DNA from: Amphibalanus amphitrite
Lineage: Eukaryota; Arthropoda; Thecostraca; Balanomorpha; Balanidae
Reading direction: 5' to 3'
Length of the DNA stretch: 64,000 nucleotides
Assembly (NCBI RefSeq): GCF_019059575.1
Contig: NW_024882913.1
Span: 106,840-170,839, forward strand
Positions 35,076-45,220 of this stretch are shown piece by piece; the first letter of the stretch is position 1, and every line of letters starts with the position of its first letter. The notes below the pieces were generated by a model, which did no database searches, had not been told where the DNA came from, and was given only the letters and a program-made list of their open reading frames with translations. The translations under genes were made by a program, and so were the position numbers.

Positions 35076-36026
35076 GTTAGTATATTCAAACTTTGTTGAG
35101 CACAGACACTTGAGAAGTTGGCGAGTTTTTTCTTTCTTTCATAAGGAAACGTAATTCACCCATTGCTAAGACATATGCGGCACAATAAAACTAAATGTAA
35201 AACACTCATGAAAGCTGAGAAAATGATAAATGAGAAAAGATAAACAAGAAACATGAGTTGCTAAAAATGCTCCTAAAAGATGAATCGAATGATTTGTAAT
35301 ATGATGAATCATATGAACGTTAACATCACAATGATAAGGGTAGTTCACAATCGAGAAAGATATGCAAGATATTACAAATAATATTTCGAGTCAAATATGA
35401 CGCGTTATTTGAGGAGCATTGCGATTTTTTTTAACAATTGTGTCCTAGATACACAACAAAATAAAGTTATCCAAAGTGCTTTTGGAGCAAGACGTGTCGA
35501 AAGACTTATGTTTGAAAATACTATTTTTCTCTTAGATTTTCATCGAACATTTTGAAACAAAGCATTAATCCTTTGTGACATGTTTTACACACCGGGTGCT
35601 ATAAAATTACAATAATAATATAGTAAATATGAAAAATAAGTGCAAATAACGTTACGGTAAAAAGAATTAGGGATGTTGAAACGCACCCTCAAAATAACTG
35701 CAACAACTAAAAAATGTAGCAAATAGCTGGCACATCATCATAGATTATTCCTTGGCTAAAACATTTTTCTGTTATAATGAAAAAAGTCAGAACGAAAAAT
35801 AATTTTGCTTCGGTAAATGGATATTGATTACAATGTTTCACTTTTTCGATGAATATGCTGCTTGCTGGATTACCTTCAATTAGTTTAGATTTTTAAACTG
35901 CCGCAGTTAAAAAAAAAGTTGGGCATTAGATAACTCACTCTGCATGTGTTCCAATCTCTACTAATGCAGAGCTGGAAGATAATCTGTCTGAAGGAATAAG
36001 AAAATGTGGTCGGGTTTATTGAAAGT

Positions 36027-36034
36027 TATATAAA
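36027..36034 (+). promoter_or_regulatory. TATA box of peptide gene 2
   Basis: TATATAAA followed by GGCAAGTGC. A short non-coding exon would end at 36075 before GTAAGT, and the first intron would end at TCTCCAG, 36158. Confidence 0.7.
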
Positions 36035-36160
36035 GGCAAGTGCACCGACGGCGGTTGCACAGACTGTTCTTTCTAGTAAGTTCTACAGCAGCAAAACATG
36101 TTTTCTTGTGTAACACAGCACACTATGTGCATGCCTAACCGCCTTCCCTTCTCTCCAGCC

Positions 36161-37323
36161 ATGAGGGCGGTGGTTCTTCTGTGTCTGGCGGTATGCGTCT
36201 GTGCCCGCCCCCAGTTCACGGGGACCGGGGGAGCCAGAGGCTCTGGTAATGCTCAGGCCACACAGGGCCAGAGTAGCTTCCCGTCCGGCAGCAGCGCCGT
36301 CCAGAGCAGCTCCGCGGCGGCCGAGGTGAGTAATTTTTCCTGTTTTCTTTTTTATATAAGAGTTTCCTTTCTCCTTTTCTTTTCATGTGTTCTTTTTCTT
36401 TTCTATTTTGCTTGTTTTATCTTTGCTTTCTTTATTTTATGCTATTATGTTTCTTTTTTTAATTTCCTGTTATCATTTTCTGTCTGTATTCCCCTTTTTA
36501 TTTATCATTATTTTCTTTTATTCTATTTTTTCCAAGGACGTACCTACGAGCTTGTGCATTCCAGTTTGTTCCGGTCTGTACCTTTTTGTATACTGTACAG
36601 GGCTGCTCCAATAACGACAATAAAAGTGCACGAGGAAAAGTGGAGCGTGCGAGCCTTGTATGCTCCAGTTTATTCCAGTTTGTACCACCTTATATTGGAG
36701 GGGGTAGGTTGTTCAAGGGGGTCGAGGTGGGCCGTGGATTAAATCATAACACGAATTATCAGTCTTAGGTGGAATGCATCTAATGGAAATCATGAAAATA
36801 ATAATGCGGTACGTTGCATTTTAGAGAAACAGCACCAAAGTCCTCCTGGAGCGATGAATAAACACCGCAGGGACAGACATAGTAAGTTCATGCTAACATG
36901 GACTCTCAAGGAAACCTCGCACAAGAAACTGACGACTTCACCGTTCCTTTCTCTGTCCAGGGTTCTGCCTTCGACGGCGCATCTTCATTCAACACCGGCA
37001 GCAGCAACGTCGGACAAAGTTCTGGACTCTTCGGAGACCAGCAGTTCGCCAACAACCAGGCCTCCAGCGACCAGTTCGGCGGTGGCGGATTTGGACAATT
37101 TAGCGGCGTTGATGGCGGGTTCGGCGCAAGCGGATTTGGCGGTGACGCCGGATTTGGTGGAAGCGGTTTCGAACAGAGCGCGGGGTCCGCACCTAGCGGC
37201 GGCAGCGGGTTTGGGCAGACTGGTGGGTCCGCACCTACCGGAGGTAGCGGCTTCGACGCTTCCGGAGCCGGAGGAGGCAGTCAGTTCGCAAACAATCAGG
37301 CTTCCAGCACCCAGTTTGGTTAG
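36161..37323 (+). CDS. Secreted Gly/Ser/Gln-rich peptide 2, longest member (2 coding exons)
   Basis: Join 36161-36325 and 36961-37323, 175 residues. MRAVVLLCLAVCVCA is the signal peptide and the mature chain starts RPQFTGTGGARGSG. The acceptor lies two bases before the ATG. Donor GAG/GTGAGT and acceptor TGTCCAG/GGT keep phase 0. The last exon starts GSAFDGASSFN and has the core SSNVGQSSGLFGDQQFANNQ, then a glycine-rich stretch with GGSGF repeats, then a second QFANNQASSTQFG end. The C-terminal unit is thus partly duplicated, explaining the extra length. AATAAA at 37393-37398 is a likely polyadenylation signal. Function unknown; a secreted low-complexity matrix or adhesive role is only one possibility. 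Confidence 0.82.
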
Positions 37324-37475
37324 GCCATGGTTGAGCTGCTCGCAAGTACCTTGACGAATTGGCAATGACGCGAAATGTGACGGGGAAGTTGTAATAAAAC
37401 GGCGCATTTTTTTGTGTGTGTGAAGTAGGCGTTCAAACAAATAAAAGTAAACTTTGAGGCCTGCAAGCCTCTTAA

Positions 37476-38670
37476 CCCGCGCCCTGGTGGGGTCTGTTTA
37501 TAACGCGACCTGGTGGGGGGGGGGGCTATTTTTTGCCCCCCTCGTATCTCCGAAACTACTGGACGGATCCGCAAAATTCAAACGGCGTTCGAAAGGCCTG
37601 TCAAATTTGTCGAAGGAAACCAAATTTCATTGACCTCGGGGTCACCGATGACGTCACAAGTCAGGTCAAAGATGAAATGTTTCACCGATCACGGGTCTTC
37701 TAGGGAATGCGCTATAACACCGAGGAAAACGCATTTTGTCGAGAATCAGCGGTAGGGCGTCAGTTGCCTAGTAGATATGTTGCTATTAGAGGTCACTAGC
37801 AATACCAGGTCAGGTCACAGGTCAGGTCACCAAGGGTCACAGGACAGGTCACATGAGCCCAACTTTACTAAGGTTGTGTGATACATGTTTTATGGCCAAT
37901 TTTTCATTTCCAACTCAATGGTGTTGGTTATAAGACTATCAGGTACGGCTTAGGTCACTTTCTGGTGAAGTTCAGGTCAAGGTCAGGTCAAGGTCAGGCC
38001 AAAAAAGGTCAAATTTTAAAGTTGATATTTTTGCATAAATTGGGTATTGATTCGATGCAGCTCGTCACGGGGAGTCTAATGGTGGTCTTTGTTTTGCGCT
38101 ATGGGGTCTAGAATTGCTAAAAATTGAGTTTGAAAATTTGACGTCATCAATTTTGAACAGTTTTTTTCGCTATAACTTCGCCAAAAAAGGAGGTATCAAT
38201 CTCAAATTTGGTATGTGGATGGAAGGCGATAAGGACTATCACATATATTCCGGTTTTGCGAAATTCAAAAAACTTTTTGGATTTTTCGATTAGTATATCC
38301 AAAAAATCTATTTTTTGATTTTTGGGGGTCAAAATCCAAAAATTCCAAAAATCCGAGATAGCAGTTTTGTAGCCCTGTCCAATCTACAGCTTTTATGTCC
38401 TTATCATTTTTCTGTATTTGCAAAGCTATAGGCCTGACAGCTCTTCCCGCGAAACCCTTTTTTGGGTCGAAAACGGCAGAACATGACGTCACTCTGACGT
38501 CATTTTCGGCCAACCTATAATAGCCTTTGGAAAAATTTTTGGTCACAATGTGTAAAATTGATGTCCGGGAGGGTACTGAAAGTTTGGTGACGATCGGCGC
38601 AGCGGTTCTGGAGATATATCGAAAAGTCTGGAGGGGGGGCAAAAAATAGCCCCCCCCACCAGGGCGCGGG
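37476..38670. mobile_element. TTAA-flanked piggyBac-like MITE, loop type CTATTTTTTG
   Basis: TTAA at 37472-37475 and 38671-38674. Ends are CCCGCGCCCTGGTGGGG and the complement of CCCACCAGGGCGCGGG. G-run, CTATTTTTTG, C-run at the left is mirrored as GCAAAAAATAGCCCCCCC at the right. The interior has a dense AGGTCA array at 37807-37850 and 37970-38010, plus TGACGTCA sites near 37647 and 38485-38500. It starts about 150 bp past the end of peptide gene 2. Confidence 0.87.
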
Positions 38671-38760
38671 TTAAACATGTTTCTCTTACCTTCAGCAGAA
38701 TGGTAGCAAAGCAATAGTGGCACTCGTTTATTTTGATGAGCTCACTGAAGACTGAGATGT

Positions 38761-39131
38761 TGTAAACTGTGGGGAGAGAGTCGTCCCAGTTTACAGTCAT
38801 CCGATCGTGGTGATCGGGAAACGTGTTCCTTTCCGAGCACTCGTCAGCCACCAGGGCTCTTCATATCGCCCTCGCTTCCTCGTCTTCCGTCTTCCTCCAA
38901 AGCCTTGGTTTGATGAGTAGAAGAGTGTGTGTATTTACAAATTTCAGATTTTACTAATGTACAGCACACACGGACGTTAGACGGTATACTAAAACTACGC
39001 GCATGCGCTAGACGGTCTATCTAGTAACATGCGACATGCGCAGCGTGTGTGCGCGGATATACGAATATACATAAGCAATGGCGCACCGACACATGCGCAG
39101 CAGGTGTGCGCGGCTGTAGGGAACTCCTACA
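38761..39131 (-). repeat. 3' LTR
   Basis: The downstream LTR in element orientation; preceded on the minus strand by the polypurine tract at 39132-39150. Confidence 0.9.
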
Positions 39132-40064
39132 CTACCCCCTCCCTAGACGGGTCGCGAACGTGACTCGTCGAGATCGCTGTGGGGATCGAACGTCGCGATC
39201 GGTGCGAGAGCGCAAGATAGATCGCGGCGGAGCTGGTTCCGGTGTTGCTGCTCTTGGATATGGGTGTTCTGCAGGCGGCGTGTCTTGCGGCAGCAGCTCC
39301 ATGCTGTCCGACTGAGCAGCTGATGGTGGCACAGTCGCAGAGGCAGGAGACTGCTGCGCAGGTTGGTGTGGCGTCTCTTCCGGAGACGCAGGCTCGCAGT
39401 GGTCGATGTTGCTGGTTGGTGCGCTGGCGGCCACCGGCTGCTTGTTGGGTGGAGCTGGCGTCGGCGTCGGTCGCTTCGGTAGGTTGCCGCGAGGAGATGC
39501 GCTGAGTGAGGCGTCAGCGTCGATCCGTTGCTGTTTGGCAGTCTTCGTGTTCCGCACGAAGAGAAGTGTTGCGGCAGATGCTTTCGACCGGCTGCACGGA
39601 GGCTCGCAGCGGCGGGCCTTGTTACCGAAACGCTGGTGGTACCAGCAGACAGAGCTGTCTGGGTACGTCGGCGTCGGAGGGCGTGACGGGAGAGGCGTCT
39701 GACGGCTGCGATGTCGACCTTTGTTGCGGTGGGAGAAACTGCACGGCGCTTTGCAGCGACGCGCTCTGGCACCGAAGCGCTGGTGGTACCAGCAGATCTC
39801 GTAGGTTGACGGATGCGCTGGCTTTAGAGGGCGGTTTTCATGGCGTCGTTGATGCTGGCTTCGGCCAAGTTGCGATGCTGCGCCTTTGAGTCGACGCTGG
39901 GTGGCCTCCATTTGCTGTACTCGGACGATGAGGGTGGCGATGGTGGCTAGTAGGGCTGTGAGCCGACCTGCTGCCTCGGGTTCGGGTGCCGGCGAGCTGA
40001 AGCTGGTTGCGGGAGGAGCGGTGTGCAGCCGGGTGGCTTCGCTCGACTCCATGGTGTGGTCCAC
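39132..40064 (-). CDS. Gag-like protein with two CWYHQRFG zinc-binding motifs
   Basis: One open frame of 310 codons on the minus strand. It starts MDHTMESSEATRLH; a short hydrophobic/coiled segment (LTALLATIATLIVRVQQ) follows. Two copies of CWYHQRFG-x-ARRC-x2-PC lie at about residues 90-108 and 142-160; this Cys-His pattern is known from arthropod Gypsy/BEL Gag C-termini. The remainder is Pro/Ala/Ser-rich and basic at the end (RSRRVTFATRLGRG). It would bind and package the element RNA. The frame is intact and stops at the polypurine tract, so no protease or RT is fused. Confidence 0.8.
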   Translation of the reverse strand: MDHTMESSEATRLHTAPPATSFSSPAPEPEAAGRLTALLATIATLIVRVQQMEATQRRLKGAASQLGRSQHQRRHENRPLKPAHPSTYEICWYHQRFGARARRCKAPCSFSHRNKGRHRSRQTPLPSRPPTPTYPDSSVCWYHQRFGNKARRCEPPCSRSKASAATLLFVRNTKTAKQQRIDADASLSASPRGNLPKRPTPTPAPPNKQPVAASAPTSNIDHCEPASPEETPHQPAQQSPASATVPPSAAQSDSMELLPQDTPPAEHPYPRAATPEPAPPRSILRSRTDRDVRSPQRSRRVTFATRLGRG

Positions 40065-40094
40065 GAGTAGCCCGGATCACGTCGGGGTCACCAG

Positions 40095-40465
40095 TGTAAA
40101 CTGTGGGGAGAGAGTCGTCCCAGTTTACAGTCATCCGATCGTGGTGATCGGGAAACGTGTTCCTTTCCGAGCACTCGTCAGCCACCAGGGCTCTTCATAT
40201 CGCCCTCGCTTCCTCGTCTTCCGTCTTCCTCCAAAGCCTTGGTTTGATGAGTAGAAGAGTGTGTGTATTTACAAATTTCAGATTTTACTAATGTACAGCA
40301 CACACGGACGTTAGACGGTATACTAAAACTACGCGCATGCGCTAGACGGTCTATCTAGTAACATGCGACATGCGCAGCGTGTGTGCGCGGATATACGAAT
40401 ATACATAAGCAATGGCGCACCGACACATGCGCAGCAGGTGTGCGCGGCTGTAGGGAACTCCTACA
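40095..40465 (-). repeat. 5' LTR
   Basis: Upstream LTR in element orientation; carries promoter function in such elements. Followed on the minus strand by the putative primer-binding site (about 40075-40094). Confidence 0.9.
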
Positions 40466-40521
40466 ATGTGCCGGTTTCTTGTGCTGTTGGAGATGGTATG
40501 CAGTATGCACGGTGAAATGAA

Positions 40522-40560
40522 TATCCCGTGGCATTGTACGATGTACAATGCCACGGGATA
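40522..40560. repeat. Perfect 18-bp hairpin with 3-base loop
   Basis: TATCCCGTGGCATTGTAC at 40522-40539 and its exact complement at 40543-40560 are separated by GAT. A further TACATTGTACATTGTACATA motif follows. Confidence 0.9.
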
Positions 40561-41088
40561 CATTGTACATTGTACATACATACCATGATTCTGGGTAGAG
40601 GGACCGCTATCAGCGAAAGTAAGAGTGAGACCGGAGACGTGAGCATGACGCAACGTTTTGATCACTAATTAGTCAGTGTTCCGCAGGGTGGTATTTACTG
40701 CTTTGTTAGCTTGCTTAATTTTTAGCAATAGATACTTTGGTCTTCTCTTATTTGTTTTTTTTTCCTTTTCTCTCTCTCTCTCTCTCTTTTTTTTGTTCAT
40801 TTACAGCTTATTTTTGTTCGAAGAAAGTTCCCATGGATTATTTTATGACGATAAATGTCCGTGTTCAGAGGCAGTTTAATTGGAGCATGAAAAGTGGACG
40901 GCGCGGACGCGTGGCGGAAGGGTACTTTAGATGGAACAAGTTCTCAATTTGATAAAAATCCGCTGCCAGTTCCCACCATCACCCGTAAGACCGTCACTGC
41001 CATGCTTGCAGTTTTCATACATAAGCCAGAAAGAGCCTGTTTCAGCAACAATTTTTAAGCGTTTGCGCGATGGAAACGCTGTTTTTTA

Positions 41089-42545
41089 TCTACTATTATA
41101 AATCTTAAAAAGTCCGCCGCCGCCCACGCCGCCGCCGTCGGGGTTACTCCCAAAAAGGCTTATTAAGGCGCCGTCGATGGACGCAGGAGGGTGAAATTTT
41201 GACGACTCGTGGGTCACGTCATTCAACAGGTCGTATTAAATTTTGGGCACGATGCGGCCGGGGGTGCGCCCGTGGCGCGTGCTCATGTGCGCCATAGGGT
41301 TAGCATTAGAATCGGCAAAAACAGGCCATTGCTCGGGAACGGTAAGGGCTACGGGGGTGAAATTTTCGCTGTAAGTCGATCGCGTGCACTCATTTGTCGT
41401 ATTAAATTCTTGAGGGGGTGGGTTCAGCGGTGTGCACGTGATGGGGCCGCGACCGGCGCCGAGCAGAGGGCACGTGCTTTAGGCTCAGTTGTTCGCTTAA
41501 AAACTGACTGGAAATAATCAGAGCCGGAAGGTCATTGACCTTTGACAACGAATACCGGCGCCGGGCACCCCTCGCCAAGGGGATTCGCCAGTAAATACGA
41601 TAAATTTGTGTTTGCAATATCTCAGCCGTTTCTGGGCCGATTTAGCTGAAACTTGGATTGTCGGTGGCAGTGTAGGGTAGGGTAGGGTAAGGTAAAGTAG
41701 GGTAGGGTAGGGTAGGGTAGGGTAGGGTAGGGTAGGGTAGGGTAGTGTAAAGGTAGGATAGTGTAAAGGTAGGGTAGGGTAGGGTAGGGTAGTGTAGGAG
41801 TAGGGTAGGGTAGGGTAGGGTAAGTGTAGGGTAGGGTAGGGTAGGGTAGGGTAGGGGATTGTAGGGTAGGGTAGGGTAAGATAGGGTAGGGTAGGGGATT
41901 ATAGGCTAGCGTAGGGTAGGGTAGGGGAAGGGTAGGGTAGGGCAGGGTAGGGTAGGGTAGGGTAGGGTAGGGTAGGGGTAGGGTAGGGTAGTGTAGGGGT
42001 AGGGTAGGGTAGTATAGGGTAGGGTAGGGTAGGGTAGGGTAGGGGATTGTAGGGTAGGGTAGGGTAGGGTAGGGTAGGGTAGGGTAGGGTAGGGTAGGGT
42101 AGGGTAGGGGATTGTAGTGTAGGGGTAGGGTAGGGTAGGGTAGGGTAGGGTAGTGTAAGGGTAGGGTAGGGTAGTGTAAGGGTAGGGTAGGGTAGGGTAG
42201 GGTAGGGTAGTGTAAAGGTAGGGTAGGGTAGGGAAGGGTAGGGTAGGGTAGTGTAGGAGTAGGGTAGGGTAGGGTAGGGTAGTGTAGGGGTAGGGTAGGG
42301 TAGGGTAGGGTAGGGGTAGGGTAAGGTAGGGTAGGGTAGGGTAGGGTAGGGTAGGGTAGGGTACTACCATACAAAACACTTGAACACCCCGCACCTATCA
42401 CCAACCCCTACAGTTTAACTAAAAACAGCTATCCAAATCTATCCAAATAATACATCTTAAAATACAAGTCAATCACCCAAACTAATGCACCCGTAACATA
42501 ACATAAATCAAAACATACAGTTATCGCGTAAACCTGTACCTCTAG
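41089..42545 (+). mobile_element. Non-autonomous Helitron, copy A
   Basis: Starts TCTACTATTATAAATC after an A (41088) and ends ACCTCTAG, fitting the canonical TC...CTRR ends. A weak stem TACAG...CTGTA lies just before the end. The first 550 bp are GC-rich; then comes the TAGGG array. No Rep/helicase gene. Joined head to tail with copy B. Confidence 0.85.
41672..42362. repeat. (TAGGG)n array in Helitron A
   Basis: Pentamer GGGTA with frequent variants (GGGTAGTG, GGGGATTG, GGTAAAG). Long Tyr-Pro-Thr-Leu frames on the minus strand are artefacts. Confidence 0.95.
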
Positions 42546-43095
42546 TCTACTATTATAAATCTTAAAAAGTTCGCCGCCGCCGTCGGGGTTACTCCCTAAA
42601 AGGCTTATTACGGCGCCGTCGATTGACGCAGGAGGGTGAAATTTTCACGACTCGTGGGTCACGTAATTCAACAGGTCGTATTAAATTTTGGGCACGATGC
42701 GGCCGGGGGTGCGCCCGTGGCGCGTGCTCATGTGCGCCATAGGGTTAGCATTAGAATCGACAAAAACAGGCCATTGCTCGGGAACGGTAAAGGCTACAGG
42801 GGTGAAATTTTCATGCCAAGTCGAGCGCGTGCACTCATTTGTCGTATTAAATTTTCGACGGTGTGGGTTCAGCGGTGTGCACGTGGTGGGGCCGCGACCG
42901 GTGCCGAGCAGAAAGCACGTGCTTTAGGCTCAGTTGTTCGCTTAGAAAACTGAGTGAAAAGCATCAGAGCCAACGAAGGCCGACACAAGGCACCGCTCGC
43001 CAAGGGGATTCGCCAGTAAAAACAATTAATTTGTTTTTGCAATATCTCAGCCGTTTCTGGGCCGATTTAGCTGAAACTTGGACTGTCGGTGGTAG

Positions 43096-43178
43096 TGTAG
43101 TGTAGGGTAGGGTAGGGTAGGGTAGGGGATTGTAGGGTAGGGTTGGGTAGGGGATTGTAGGGTAGGGTAGGGTAGGGG
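43096..43178. repeat. (TAGGG)n array, first block of Helitron B
   Basis: Same pentamer as in copy A, interrupted at about 43185 by the foldback element. Further blocks lie at 44312-44694 and 44880-45022. Confidence 0.9.
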
Positions 43179-43623
43179 GGAGCATTCATTCTGGCCAGGG
43201 TTCATAATGTCCAGGGTACGCTATGCCCAGTGTCAAAATGGCCAGTGCCTTGAATGGGCCAGAGTTCATAATGTCCAGGGATTGCATGGTCCAAATGTGG
43301 CCAACTGGCTGCAGATAGGGTATATTCAAAGAGGCCAGGGTTCATAATGTCCAGGGCACGATGTGTCCAGTGTTCAAAATGGCCAGGGTTCATAATGTCC
43401 AGGGCACGATGTGTCCAGTATTCGAAATGGCCAGGGTTCATAATGTCCAGGGCACGATGTGTCCAGTGTTCAAAATGGCCAGTGCCTTGAATGGGCCAGA
43501 GTTCATGATGTCCAGGGATTACATAGTCACTGAAAGTGACGTCATTATGTAAAAAAAAACACGGAATCAGCTCAATGCAAAGCAGTGCAGTGCCGAAGGC
43601 AATGCCTTAGGAGAGATTACAGG

Positions 43624-43734
43624 CAATAGTAAATCAAATATTTTTAGGTTAAGTGGTTATGTATCTGGCTTCAGGCCGAAGGCCTGAAGCCTGATGCATA
43701 ACCACTTAACCTAAAAATATTTGATTTACTATTG
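43624..43734. repeat. 111-bp near-perfect palindrome
   Basis: CAATAGTAAATCAAATATTT returns as its complement at the right end; the inner arms are GGCTTCAGGCC and GGCCTGAAGCC. A diverged half occurs at 683-745 inside the hAT MITE. Confidence 0.9.
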
Positions 43735-43796
43735 CTTGCAATCTATTCATGCGAGAAACTATTTCCTTATCCCTGGTAGGCAAACATCATTACCTC

Positions 43797-43957
43797 AGGT
43801 TAGGTTAGGTTAGGTTAGGTTAGGTTAGGTTAGGTTAGGTTAGGTTAGGTTAGGTTAGGTTAGGTTAGGTTAGGTTGGGTTGGGTTGGGTTGGGTTGGGT
43901 TGGGTTGGGTTGGGTTGGGTTGGGTTGGGTTGGGTTGGGTTGGGTTGGGTTGGGTTG
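43797..43957. repeat. Interstitial (TTAGG)n switching to (TTGGG)n
   Basis: About 15 units of the arthropod telomere pentamer TTAGG run to about 43874, then about 16 units of TTGGG run to 43957 without a break. Confidence 0.95.
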
Positions 43958-44696
43958 ACTATGTAATCCCTGGACACTATGAACTCTGGCCCATTCAAGG
44001 CACTGGCCATTTTGAACACTGGACACATCGTGCCCTGGACATTATGAACCCTGGCCATTTCGAACACTGGACACATCGTGCCCTGGACATTATGAACCCT
44101 GGCCATTTTGAACACTGGACACATCGTGCCCTGGACATTATGAACCCTGGCCTCTTTGAATTTACCCTATCTGCAGCCAGTTGGCCACTTTTGGACCATG
44201 TAATCCCTGGACAATGTGAACACTGGCCAATTCAAGGCACTGGCCAATTCGAGCACTGGACACATTGTGCCCTGGACATTATGAACCCTGGCCTAAATAA
44301 TACGCACCCAGGGTAGGGTAGGGTTGGGTAGGGGATTGTAGGGTAGGGTAGGGTAGAGTTAGGTAGGGTAGAGTTAGGTAGGGTAGGGTAGGGTAGGGTA
44401 GGGTAGGGTAGGGTAAGGTAGGGTAGGGTAGGGTAGTGTAAGGGTAGGGTAGGGTAGGGTAGGGTAAGGTAGGGTGTGTAAGGGTATGGTAGGGTAGGGT
44501 AGGGTAGGGTAGGGTAGGGTAGGGTAGGGTAGGAGTAGGGTAGGGGTAGGGGTAGGGTAGGGTAGGGTAGGGTAGGGTAGGGTATGGTAGGGTAGGGTAG
44601 GGTAGGGTAGTGTAAGGGTAGGGTAGGGTAGGGTAGGGTAGGGTAGGGTAGTGTAAAGGTAGGGTAGGGTAGGGTAGGGTAGGGTAGGGTAGTAGA

Positions 44697-44880
44697 CGGC
44701 GGCGCTGCGCGCAGCCGTCTTAAAAATATTTGCGAAAAACTTAGGGGAACGTGACAACGCACGGCGTGGGTTTTAAACTCTCGATTTTGACGACGGTTTG
44801 GCGCCCCCGGATTGCCAGGTCGCCCCTATTTCAACTTGCCGCCCCCCCCCCCTCCAGAAAATTCCTGGATCCGCCCCTGG
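44697..44880. mobile_element. Fragments of a TTAA-MITE end and a hAT end within the TAGGG array
   Basis: The GGCGGCGCTGCGCG hairpin, TTTGCGAAAAACTTAGGGG and CGGCGTGGGTTTTAA copy the right end of the TTAA elements. The last part, read in reverse, begins CAGGGGCGGATCCAGG, a typical hAT terminus, and abuts the resumed TAGGG array. Confidence 0.55.
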
Positions 44881-45220
44881 GGTAGGGTAAGGTAGTAGGG
44901 TAGGGTAGGGTAGGGTAGGGTAGGGTAGGGTAGGGTAGTAGGGTAGGGTAGGGTAGGGTAGGGTAGGGTAGGGTAGGGGTAGGGTAGGGTAGGGGTAGGG
45001 TAGGGTAGGGTAGGGGTAGGGTTGAGTTCAAAAAGGGCCCAACATACAAAACACTTGAACACCCCGCAACTATCACCATCCCTTACAGTTCAATTAAAAA
45101 CAGCTACCCAAATCTACCCAAATAATACACCTAAAAATACAAGTCAATCACCCAAACTAATGCACCCGTAGCATAACATAAATCAAAACATACAGTTATC
45201 GCGTAAACCTGTACCTCTAG

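Larger units (their letters stand above)
38761..40465 (-). mobile_element. Gag-only LTR retrotransposon (Gypsy-like), minus strand
   Basis: Two 371-bp LTRs, 38761-39131 and 40095-40465, appear identical, start TG and end CA, and are flanked by the 4-bp duplication ATGT (38757-38760, 40466-40469). On the minus strand the 5' LTR is followed by TGGTGACCCCGACGTGATCC, a plausible primer-binding site, and the 3' LTR is preceded by the purine tract AGGGAGGGGGTAG. The 963-bp interior codes only gag. With no pol it must rely on a helper. Identical LTRs mean recent insertion. Confidence 0.9.
43187..44294. mobile_element. Foldback element with telomere-like core
   Basis: The left arm (43187-43528) and right arm (43958-44294) are inverted copies of short tandem units containing GGCCAGGGTTCATAATGTCC and CACGATGTGTCCAGT. 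The centre holds a 111-bp palindrome, (TTAGG)n and (TTGGG)n. No coding sequence. Confidence 0.8.
42546..45220 (+). mobile_element. Non-autonomous Helitron, copy B, enlarged by insertions
   Basis: Begins TCTACTATTATAAATC immediately after the end of copy A and ends GTACCTCTAG before T45221, so the tandem pair sits between A41088 and T45221, the expected A/T target. The 5' 550 bp and the 3' 150 bp match copy A. The middle is expanded by a foldback element and by fragments at 44697-44880. Confidence 0.85.

Noticed and set aside
39242..39889. Plus-strand frames over the LTR element interior
   Set aside because: Antisense shadows of the 310-codon gag frame.
43797..43957. True chromosome end
   Set aside because: The (TTAGG)n tract is short, embedded in a foldback inside a Helitron, with ordinary sequence on both sides.
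41622..45079. Tyr-Pro-Thr-Leu repeat proteins on the minus strand
   Set aside because: Translation of the TAGGG array in frames that a 5-base unit leaves open; no gene signals.
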